This document shows, piece by piece, positions 54,409 to 64,000 of a stretch of 64,000 nt of DNA. Origin of the DNA: Maylandia zebra (taxonomy: Eukaryota > Chordata > Actinopteri > Cichliformes > Cichlidae); the NCBI RefSeq assembly GCF_041146795.1, contig NC_135184.1:4544967-4608966 (forward strand), written 5' to 3'. The position numbers and the translations under genes are program-made. Position 1 is the stretch's first letter, and each line of letters opens with the position of its first letter. The notes under the pieces are model-generated. The model was given only the letters and a program-made list of their open reading frames with translations. It had not been told where the DNA came from and made no database searches.

Positions 54409-54548
54409 TGTTACGATATTACTTCAGGGAGCAGACATGACACCGTCTTAGGTTTTAGCCATCACTTTTTTATTATCTCCACACCACCCTCCGGTGGCTT
54501 CCACATGAACTGCACCTTAAACAACAACTGTTCACTCATATCATGACA
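54409..54548 (-). repeat. Mag-like element 5' LTR (140 bp)
   Basis: Identical to 50121-50260; followed on the plus-strand right by the CCAAT duplication. Confidence 0.92.
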
Positions 54549-54611
54549 CCAATGGCCTGAGGAGGACAGTATTACCCTTGGACATGTGTAGTCTGCCGTC
54601 TACTCAATAGA

Positions 54612-54800
54612 AGAACAAGAAGCGCGGAAATGGCACAACTGTCTTCAGTTTCTGGGAGAGTTTAACAATGAGAGACTGATGATGCAGAAGAAATCTCCGT
54701 GGTTAAAAACATTAAAAACAGTCGTCCAGGATGATGAGATCCGCCACTGGCTCAGACTGCTGTATATCAGCCGGAGACCCGAGATGAAGTCACGCAGCAG
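54612..54800 (+). other. ZNF-A3 exon 1 (degenerate frame)
   Basis: Copy of 12240-12428 with one extra change (AAC for AAG near 54615) and the donor GTATGT at 54801. The Mag-like element lies just upstream and probably separates it from its promoter region. Confidence 0.55.
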
Positions 54801-54966
54801 GTATGTAAAACTGTGATGTTCTCAATGAACTAACACAGGAACGATCTGAGCTCAGTCTGTAAGCTAACAGGCTAAAATCAGAGAGCAGCTAATCAAACAA
54901 GTGCGTCCGTTTTTTTTAAAGGTAAACTTTTAACAATAGACTTTCATGAGACACATCAAAACCAAA

Positions 54967-55181
54967 CAGGGAGGGAAAGCTTCGGTTTTCTGCACTGTGC
55001 CACAGTTCGCTGTCTGCTTCGGTTCACGACGCCTCACTCCGGGGCTACAGACAGTTCTCTGCCGCCTGTGGTGCTCCTCACCTCCGTCTGCACCCACAGA
55101 CTTCCCGAGGTGGAGGCAGGCCGGCAGGGACTTTGAGAGATGGGCTTTACTTTTAAAAATAGCCCTTAATCAGGGTCTAAC
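54967..55181. other. Conserved 215-bp block in ZNF-A3 intron 1
   Basis: Same as 31286-31500. Confidence 0.5.
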
Positions 55182-55842
55182 TCACTAAAAGATGGCCACA
55201 TGTCTCTCTCCAACTTAATCTCTTTCTTTTAAGTAATTGTTTTTCATTGAAATGAAATTAATTGTTCAATAAAATGATTACATTTATAATTGAATTAAAG
55301 TTAAATGAATCAAGGTGATTTTGACTTTGCTAGTTAACAGGAAGAGAAACAAACTTACACAGGATAAAATGAAATTTGGAGCCAGCAGAAAAAGTCAGAT
55401 CACAGACAAACAGAAACATTCCTCTTTGGCTAAAATAAAATGCAGATTATTGCTCATCTGCAGTTTTAATCATGGTGAATAATTTATGATTCAGCCAAGT
55501 AAGATTCTTCTGTGTGGAGGTTTTTCCCCTGTCAAAAGGCATTGACCATTACCTTCATCTAAACATGGAATTTAAGTCATGTAGTTGCCGTTGTTTGTTT
55601 TTAAAGAGGTCATAATATTTTTGTGATGGTAGAAATTTATCTTCAAAGTAATAGTTATAAAGTGAATTAATAAGACTTTCCAACAAAGAGAGGGAGTCAC
55701 ATGGTGCTTCTGAAACATTTGTACAAACCTCTCTCACATATGTGAGCAACATGCTCACAGTGTACAGCCCTGCTGACTGAGGCTGCACCTTTACCTGTCT
55801 AATCTTTTTCTTTTTACTTTGTTCCTCAAGTCCCACATCAAC

Positions 55843-56842
55843 ATGAAGTGTAAGGAGGAGGAAGATCTGGCTGGCCAGCAGGTCTGGAAGCAGGAGAGGA
55901 ACTTCAATCTGGACCAGGAGGACACAGATCCCCCACAGATCAAAGAGGAACAGGAGGAACTCTGCATCAGTCAAGAGGGAGAACAGCTTGTAGTGAAACA
56001 CGAGGATGAAGGCATCGTCGTCTGGAGCGGGGAAGAGCGGCTCAGACAGCTGCATAACATCTGGAAACCTGAGAAAGATTTACAGACCAGCGGTAAAACT
56101 GTAATCGCTTTTCTGAAGTGTTAACATTAATATTAAACCTACAGTTTGTATCAGTCAGATCTATTTAATGTGTATTCGTGAAAACATGACAGGGAGTTTT
56201 AAATGGACTGGTTCTTATATAGCGCTTTTCTACTCAATCTTGAGCACTCAAAGCGCTTTACAAAACTTGTGCATTCACCCACTCACTCCCATTCGCACAA
56301 GCACATTTTTCTTAGTGCTTTCTACCAACATTCAGACACACATTCCACAGATCAAAGAGCAACTTGAGGCAACTTGGAGTTAGTATCTTGCCCAAGGATA
56401 TTTGAAATGCAGACTAGGTGAAGCCGGGAATCGAACCGATCAGTAGATGATCTGCTCTACCGCCTGAGCTACAGCCACCCCCAATAGTGAAGATTATTTT
56501 GAAAAATATCAAGATGTAGATCAGTTTCGAGATCAACTCCAAAATAGATCATCAGTCAGTCAGTAATAAGTGAGTTCTTTTTTGTTTGAAAGGTTTTTTT
56601 TACTCTTAATGTTGCTGAAAAATGTCAGAACTCAAGTTCTCATTTGCATCAGAGTGCACAAATAACTTCATTTTTACACACTTTTAATTTCACCTGCAAA
56701 TGTGAGCAACATGCCCTCATTACAGACTTTAACTAAAACTTTATCTTCTCAGAAGTGTTTTTCTATAATTACATTTTTTTTATTGTTCGTTTAGAAGCAA
56801 TAGTGGAGAGACCGGCTGACTGCTGCAGAAGAAATCTGCTCT
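55843..56842 (+). pseudogene. ZNF-A3, finger exon lost
   Basis: Exon 2 (coding 55843-56092) matches that of ZNF-A1 and A2 with its donor at 56093, and intron 2 with its SINE is intact. At 56794, directly after the exon 3 acceptor (CGTTTAG), the sequence switches to the first exon of ZNF-C. All six fingers are missing. If spliced to the old acceptor, the frame would run about 16 codons into ZNF-C exon 1 (EAIVERPADCCRRNLL) and stop near 56842. The gene is thus a finger-less remnant at the edge of the duplicated unit. Confidence 0.75.
56202..56482 (-). repeat. tRNA-derived SINE in ZNF-A3 intron 2
   Basis: Same insertion as 13830-14110, unchanged by eye. Confidence 0.75.
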
Positions 56843-56940
56843 GAGGTTAACAGAACGTCTGATCGTCCAGTATGAGATCAACCTTCAGCAGAGACTGCTG
56901 GATATCAGCCGGAAACCCGAGATAAAGTTACGCATAACAG
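56800..56940 (+). other. ZNF-C exon 1 (frame-shifted)
   Basis: It resembles the standard fish ZNF first exon but in two frames: RLTAAEEICSEV in one, then VQYEINLQQRLLDISRKPE in another. At least one indel therefore separates them. It ends at ATAACAG|GTAAAAC, leaving one base, which is the phase fitting exon 2-type junctions. Its 5' end was cut by the unit 3 breakpoint, so the promoter and start are probably missing. Confidence 0.6.
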
Positions 56941-57157
56941 GTAAAACTGCGATGGTCTCAGTGGACTAACACAAGAATACAACTCATGTAGGACCTGATC
57001 AGAGCTCAGCTTGTAGGCTAACATACTGAAATCAGGGAGCGGCTAATCACACAAGTGCGTCTCTTTTTTACGGTGAACTTTTAGCATTAAACAAACCTTG
57101 AGACCGAGAGAAAGTGCCTTTATAGAAGATTTATTTAGAAGATTAAGATAAAGGAGG

Positions 57158-57372
57158 CAGGGAGGGAAAGCTTCTGTTTTCTGCACTGTGCCACAGTTCG
57201 CTGTCTGCTTCGGTTCACGACGCCTCACTCCGGGGCTACAGACAGTCCTCTGCCGCCTGTGGTGCTCCTCACCTCCGTCTGCACCCACAGACTTCCCGAG
57301 GTGGAGGCAGGCCGGCAGGGACTTTGAGAGATGGGCTTTACTTTCAAAAATACCCCTTAATCAGGGTCTAAC
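57158..57372. other. Conserved 215-bp block in ZNF-C intron 1
   Basis: About three differences from 12595-12809, although exons and flanks of ZNF-C are strongly diverged from ZNF-A. This is the best internal evidence that the block is under constraint or was recently converted. Confidence 0.5.
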
Positions 57373-58224
57373 CCTACAAGACCATCGTGCCTCCCCCACC
57401 ATCCTCACCTCATTTTAAAATGTATATTTTTCAACTGAATTATATTTGGGTTCAAGAAAATGATGAAGTTTTTAAAATAACTTTGTAATGTTCTAATAAA
57501 CAGTCTTAACTCGAACTAAATCAGCTCAAATCTCACAGATGTCAGTGTTATTCACAAAGCATGGAAACATAGTTGTTAGTTTTGAATGCAGCCACAGCAG
57601 GCAAACTATGGCTGCATGCTCCAAAGAACAGGAGCACAGTAACTGAACACACTCTTAGCACACTTACATCTGATTTTGGGAACAGTTAACAGATCTGAAC
57701 CTGATGACCTGAGAGGTTTAACTGGGTCAAAGGTCGAGAGCCAATTGAGAACTGTCCGGTTAAACCAACTAAATGATGAAACCTTTGATTTAAAATGTCA
57801 TGATCAACAGTATCAAAGGCAGCAATGAGATCAAATAGAACTAAGACTGAAACTCTGAGTCCCTAATAATCTTCAGATCACTGATGACTTTAGTTGGGTT
57901 GATTCTGTGCAATGACTGGCTGTGAAACCTGACTGGTACTTATCTGCTATGGCACTGTGAGATTTTCAGTTTAATCTACAACAATGACAAACATTTACTT
58001 GCAGCGTGAAGCTGGCAGCAGCTACCTGAATGATTTGTACTCTGAACTTTCCTAATAAGAGTATCAGAGCTCGAGAGTAACTTACACTTTCATTGTTCAC
58101 GTTTGTACAGTTTAAATTTCACTCACATATGAGGACATGCTCAGAGTGGACTATATTTGCTCAGATGTGTTTTCCTGTCATCACATTATTAACCTTTTTC
58201 CTCAGTGACCCTTTGTTCCTCAAG
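57373..58224. other. ZNF-C intron 1, remainder
   Basis: Mostly unrelated to the ZNF-A intron. No gene or clear element recognised. The stretch about 57700-57900 (GAGATCAAATAGAACTAAGACTGAAA and on) resembles a common repeat, unassigned. Confidence 0.35.
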
Positions 58225-58237
58225 ATCTCCCCCTAAC

Positions 58238-59515
<1,278 letters not shown>

Positions 59516-60238
59516 TTAAAAGTGGGAGAACTGTCAGATGAAGCAGTCCACTGAGAAGCCAGATCAGAGCAGATCAGATGACCTCCTTCATTAAAAAACT
59601 CTCTGTATTGTTTATTGTATGTAGGGGTGGGAGATATAGCCTCAAAATAATATTTCAAGAAACTTACATTTAAAAAAAATAATGTACATTTTATCAGCTC
59701 GGCAGGCAGCAGCATTTATATGTGTAAGTAAATGATGGATTTTCCATCTTTCTCTTCCAGTGAGCTGCTGTCACTGATGACAGCTTAGCTAATTCAAAGT
59801 GTGAAAATGTGGCCACCTCAAGGTGCTTGATATTGTAAGGTAAAGACCCAACAATAATACAATGAAAACAGAGAAAACCCAAACAGTCATATGACCCCCT
59901 ATTAGCAAGCGTTTTGGCGACAGTGGGAAGGAAAAACTCCTTTTTAACAGGAAGAAACCTCCAGCAGAACCAGGCTCAGGGAGGGACCCCCATCTGCAAC
60001 AAGGAAAGTTTTAAGTCTAATCTTAAAAGCTGAAGGCTCTGCCTCCCATTCTACCTTTAAATACTCTATGAACAACATTATAGTGCAATGTTAGTGACAC
60101 GGCATACATGAAATATGAGCACATAAGTATCCTCAGGGGTGTTTTTCCTGGAAGTTTTAAGAAAAGTGTATTACAAGTGCTTACACTCTAGCTTAATATC
60201 CAAAATAACCTTGTAATGCGGAGCCTGCACAATTCTGT
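59516..60238. other. ZNF-C 3' flank with a repeat fragment
   Basis: The span 59810-60000 is a fragment of a very common fish repeat (CAAGGTGCTTGATATTGTAAGG, then GGCGACAGTGGGAAGGAAAA and AACCTCCAGCAGAACCAGGC); shorter relatives are at 16420 and 17085. Nothing else recognised. Confidence 0.55.
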
Positions 60239-60246
60239 CATATAAG

Positions 60247-61941
60247 CAGAGGTGGAAAGTAACGAATTACATTTACTTGCGTTACTGTAATTGAGTAGTT
60301 TTTTTGTGTATTTGTACTTTTTAAAGTCATTTTTCAAGTCTGTAATTTTACTTTTACTTAAGTATATTTTTTAAAAAGTATTGTAGTTCGCTACGTTTTC
60401 AATCACACCCGTTACTGAGTAAATTAAAAAAACCATTGCACTTCGGAAATACTGCAGGGAATGATGGGTAGTAGAACAAACTGGCGCTAAGGTCACGTTA
60501 AAGATGGAGTCTGACATCGGTGTTATGGATCCAGTGAAAAAAGAAGCCCCGTCGAATTCTGCTGACCCTGAACTCGAAGAAACGGATGTGAACCCCTGGC
60601 CGTATTTAAGGGACCATTTCGGCTTCAAGTGCAAGAAAGGCAACAGCTTTATTATGCAGTGTAAGCTGTGTTTGCCCAGAGAGACCGAGTTAGCAGCTTT
60701 TAAAAATTCCACATCAAACCTGCGCAAGCATGTGGAGGTAAGTTAAATACAACTCGTACCGTTATGGTAGCAAAAAGGCTGTGTTCAAATTAATCACATT
60801 AAGTTAAGACATCTGTGAAGAACACAGATAACGTTGGTTGGTACTAGCAACTTGCTGTAATCGGGCACGTTGTTGTCCACGCAACTTACATTTTTTTTAC
60901 TGGGTTGGTAAATTGCCAAAAGAAAATGTGTTTACCTACGTTTTTCCTGTTTGTTAATAATAAGAATTTATTTAAAAAAATAGTTAAATTAAAGACAGAA
61001 GCGGCTACTTTCTTACTTAACCCACATATGTTCACACTGCAGGCAAAAGAATAACAGAGCGCTCACTTACCTTAGATTAGTCAAAGACAGCTGACTTCTG
61101 TTACTTGTTAATTAGCACTTGCAACCTCCCGTTAACTAGCCTGTTACTGTCCAATAAAAAAAACCCCACGAGGTATATTGGTATAATTTACCAGCGGTAG
61201 CTATGTAATGCATTGATGTCTTATTAGGGACATCAAAAAACTTTCTCTCAAACTTAACACTGGCCTGCCTGCCTCAGCTGCCTTCGAGCGTCTCTTTAGC
61301 TGTGCTGGACTACTGTTCACTGCAAAGTGAGCAAGGATGAACTCTACTAACTCTGAAAATCAACTGCTCCTCAAAATTAACAGGAAGTTCAGAGAGTAAC
61401 ACTCTAGGATGGATACAAAGGAACTTTAATCTAGAGGTACAGTAGGGCAGGGCCAAGTTTAAAAAATTCAAAAACATTTTTAAAGCAGCTGCCGTTCAGT
61501 TCAGTACTTGTTCTCTTATTTGACAGTTTAGAACACATTCTCATGTGAAAGAATGATATGGTTTTGTATTGAAAACACTGTGATACCTGACGGTTTGGTT
61601 TGGTTGATTGGTTTGGTGACCATTATCCATTTTCATGTATAGACTTGCAGTTTAACTGCCACTGCACTTTAATTTGTAAAGTTTTTCTTTTCACTAAAAA
61701 AGAACTACTTTGAGATTTATATCCCACTGTCCTTTTTTGCACTACTCAGAAGCGGCTGTCCTCCTGCTGACAGAAAAGTAACTATGTAACTTTTACTCTG
61801 AGTACATTTTAAATGAGCTACTTTTTACTTTTACTTGAGTACATTTTTAGACAGGTAATTTTACTTGTACTTGAGTAAAATTTCAGCAAAGTAATAGTAC
61901 TTTTACTTGAGTAAAATATTTTAGTACTCTTTCCACCTCTG
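60247..61941 (+). mobile_element. hAT element, internally deleted, perfect target duplication
   Basis: 13-base perfect terminal inverted repeats CAGAGGTGGAAAG / CTTTCCACCTCTG (60247-60259, 61929-61941) are flanked by the identical 8-base CATATAAG (60239-60246, 61942-61949), the hAT signature. Both ends contain subterminal ACTTTTACTTGAGTA-type motifs. Inside, only the BED-finger N-terminus and the C-terminal dimerisation region of a transposase remain, so it is a deletion derivative. Not closely related to the hAT in the Gmr1 LTR. Confidence 0.92.
60504..61399 (+). pseudogene. hAT transposase remnant (BED finger plus C-terminal part)
   Basis: The first piece, 60504-60737, holds a BED finger (WPYLRDHFGF, CKLCLP, STSNLRKHVE) and ends in a good donor (GAG|GTAAGT). 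The last piece, 61265-61399, reads LPASAAFERLFS, the hallmark of the hAT C-terminal dimerisation domain. An in-frame TGA at 61328-61330 precedes the ARMNSTNSENQL part and the normal-looking end. The catalytic middle is missing. Not functional. Confidence 0.8.
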
Positions 61942-61949
61942 CATATAAG

Positions 61950-62820
61950 GAAAAGAAATTCTACCTGGTTTGTTTCATCTTGGGTCGAGCTTTTTAACCT
62001 CCTGCTTTTCCACCGTGTAGCACATCAGTAATTTCCATCCACTGACTGCTCTTGCTGTTATATGAAATGTAACTCGCGAGTGCTCCAGTGATGCATGGTT
62101 GAATCATTTGTTTACCTTTGGGTCGCACATCACTGCTGCTAGTATCTCCTGCTCACGTGCCTTCACAGCCCGGTTGTACTCAAGTGTGTTTTTGCTTAAA
62201 GTGTTGTAACAGGTTTGCTTTTTTCACTTTCAGTGGGAAAAGTTTTCTTGCATATTTTGCGAACATTCAGCTACCAAACTGTGACTGGAGCCCGACATAT
62301 GGCTCTGGCTGTGAGACATGACTGGGGTTGACTCATTGGGGTGAATGCAAACACATGATGTTCCTCTAAACACACTTTTTTGTAAACATTTATACCAGTA
62401 TTATTGCAGATCATATGATATGTCACAGCCCTAATTCTGTTTGTTGCATATTCCATTAAAACCTGTAATGAAGATGAAACACGTATTTACATTCATTTGA
62501 TGTGATATTTGTATCGTGTTGAGCTGTGGAGGTGACAAAAAAGTTGCTGAGATGTTTTATTTTTTTGTTTAGTGGAGAGGTTTTACTCCACAGAGTCAAA
62601 GCTGGAAAGAAACACACATGAGACCAAACATTTTGTGATTTAATCTTGATTTTCATGAAGACTGAATTTCAGCATGTGCTCATCCTGTTGATTCGTATGT
62701 TGGTGTTGGTTATGTGTCTTAAAAGTGAAATAAAGATTTCTTTAAAACTTCTTGTGGCTATTTTTTTAAGGCACAATCTTTACAACATGAAACAACGTCT
62801 GTGAAGCACATTTTGTACAG
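61950..62820. other. Right flank, diverged unit sequence
   Basis: The span 62515-62740 resembles the TRIM-side spacer at 6925-7170 (GTGGAGGTGACA, AAAGCTGGAAA, TTTTCATGAAGA, GTTGATTC in the same order). A diverged relative of the unit therefore continues here. No gene is seen. Confidence 0.45.
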
Positions 62821-62837
62821 TGGGCAGGGAGACTTGC

Positions 62838-63065
62838 CCATCACTGTGGTGGTGGGGTGGATGAGATTTGCCTGCGGTCACTTAAGGCTCTGTATGTTGT
62901 GGGTCTGTCCTGGTTGTCCTGCTCAAACATTGTATGGAAGTTGAGGTCAGTGCCTTCAGACCGGCCAACTATGGTGGTAATCATGGTCCCCTGTTTTATG
63001 AAGGGAGTGTAGAGGGTATGTTTGCACTTCAGGCCTCCCTAGGAAGGTCTATATCTGTAGTCACT
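62838..63065 (+). pseudogene. Decayed LINE reverse-transcriptase fragment
   Basis: The frame reads GVDEICLRSLKALYVVGLSW, continuing past LSCSNIVWK and VPSDRPTMVVIMVPCFMKGV to a stop. This resembles the early RT region of a fish non-LTR element. Several stops and no flanking landmarks. Confidence 0.55.
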
Positions 63066-63580
63066 TTCACTGTTTTCTTATTGCTGTTTCAAATTGTTGT
63101 TTCTGTTTGTAGCCTTTTTATTGAAGGATTTTGGTTTATATTATTAATATGTGCATTTGTTGTTATTAATAATATTTGCTTCACTCTCCATTTGATGTGT
63201 TTTTGGTATGTTTTACTTTTAATTGTTCTATGATTATGTTTATGTGTGGTTTATAATTATATTTAAGTTCTGGGTTTTTTTATGAATAAAAGTGACTTAA
63301 CTTGTCAGAGATATGAGACTTTGGGCATTTCCCCTTCTGTCTTATTCTCAGTGTCTTGTCTCCATGTTTATTTACCTCTGTGTTGCTATCTTTGTGTCTC
63401 TGTCTCTTTCTCTTCCCCTGTTCAGTGGGATTTAAGACTTCCAACAAATAATTTCAAAGGGTCAATTAAATTTTAATAAAACCATTTTACTCAACACTGC
63501 ACTCGAATTTTAGCATTTTTTTTTACTCAGTCATAAAAAGATTCATCTTAAAATATGTTTTAGAGACATTTTTATTACTT
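63066..63580. other. Unannotated T-rich sequence
   Basis: Low-complexity T-rich DNA with an AATAAA near 63284. No gene or element recognised. Confidence 0.4.
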
Positions 63581-63583
63581 TTT

Positions 63584-63610
63584 TTTCTTTCTTTCTTTCT
63601 TTCTTTCTTG
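63584..63610 (+). repeat. (CTTT)n microsatellite
   Basis: Six or so CTTT repeats within a T-rich tract. Confidence 0.9.
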
Positions 63611-63783
63611 TTTTTTAGCCATCAGAATTATTGTCTGAAGGCCAAAAAAGATGCCCAACTAACTTAATTTACCAAATGGACCATCACGGCCTTGCCATAT
63701 TGGTCTATTTGATCAACCTTTGTTATTATTTATTTATTTTAATTTATTTTCAGCTGTTACAGATAGGACAGACATGACTGGGG

Positions 63784-63816
63784 GAAAGAAAGAAAGAAAG
63801 GAAGGAAGGAAGGAAG
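63784..63816 (+). repeat. (GAAA)n/(GGAA)n compound microsatellite
   Basis: GAAA repeats pass into GGAA repeats. Confidence 0.9.
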
Positions 63817-64000
63817 AAAAGGGGAAGAGGGACAGTGAGAAAGGGCACTTAAAAAATATCTCCCAGGTCACCTGTTGAGAGAAGAAAATAAGAGAAAACA
63901 AGCAAAAAAGAGAGCAACATAATAACACAACACCATTGCAATAATCTAGCTAAGTGTAAATAACAGTAAATATTAAATACTGAATGTGATTGTGCAGCAC

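Larger units (their letters stand above)
50121..54548 (-). mobile_element. Mag-like Ty3/Gypsy retrotransposon, intact and antisense
   Basis: The 140-bp LTRs at 50121-50260 and 54409-54548 are identical by eye. The perfect 5-base duplication CCAAT flanks it (50116-50120, 54549-54553); the uninterrupted site is 12177-12181 in unit 1. On the minus strand, a TGGTGTCAGAAGTG primer-binding site directly follows the 5' LTR. One 1297-codon frame fills the interior, and a purine tract (A-run plus GGGGGA) precedes the 3' LTR. Identical LTRs, perfect duplication and unbroken frame indicate a very recent and possibly still competent insertion. It lies about 60-120 bases upstream of ZNF-A3 exon 1. Confidence 0.93.

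Noticed and set aside
50121..54548. Endogenous retrovirus with envelope
   Set aside because: No envelope-like frame follows integrase; the element is a Gypsy retrotransposon.
50253..54548. Shared TCATGACA at the ends of Gmr1 and Mag-like LTRs as a sign of kinship
   Set aside because: The string is nearly palindromic, the elements are in opposite orientation and their genes differ in order and sequence; likely chance around the required CA/TG ends.

Overview
This window reads as genomic DNA of a ray-finned fish, most likely a percomorph and plausibly a cichlid. The clues are single-exon RING/B-box/coiled-coil/B30.2 TRIM genes of the type expanded in those fish, multi-exon C2H2 zinc-finger (ZNF) genes with an acidic linker exon, and fish-type retrotransposons (Gmr1-like, BEL/Pao, Mag-like Gypsy, hAT). 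The species is inferred from family resemblance; nothing in the window proves it.

The main structure is a tandem array of about three copies of one unit. Each unit carries, in order on the + strand, a degenerate ZNF first exon (ZNF-B), a spacer, a TRIM gene, about 1.5 kb of non-coding DNA, and a ZNF gene (ZNF-A, exons 1 to 3). Unit 1 spans about 1-17.75 kb, unit 2 about 17.75-35.5 kb, and unit 3 about 35.5-56.79 kb. Unit 3 ends exactly at the splice acceptor of ZNF-A exon 3 and runs into an older, diverged relative (ZNF-C, 56.8-59.5 kb). The right end (59.5-64 kb) is a mix of old repeats, a hAT deletion derivative with a perfect 8-bp target duplication, a decayed LINE fragment and two microsatellites.

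Recent insertions account for the length differences between units. A Gmr1-like LTR element (integrase encoded before reverse transcriptase) sits at the same site in units 1 and 2, and unit 3 keeps the empty site. In both Gmr1 copies the 5' LTR itself carries a hAT element, which in unit 2 holds a complete-looking three-exon BED-finger reading frame. Unit 3 instead carries a BEL/Pao element (35819-44357), broken in several places although its LTRs are nearly identical, and an antisense Mag-like Gypsy (50121-54548) with identical 140-bp LTRs and an unbroken 1297-codon frame. The latter lies just upstream of ZNF-A exon 1.

The three TRIM genes are all intact, but their differences are concentrated in the B30.2 domain, the RING/B-box edges and the C-terminus, and are shared between copies in a mosaic way. 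The ZNF-A genes of units 1 and 2, on the same duplicated DNA, encode identical proteins. The cluster therefore looks like a young, still-rearranging innate-immunity/repressor array in which the TRIM ligand-binding face is being reshuffled. The functional reading is inference; the pattern itself can be read from the sequence.
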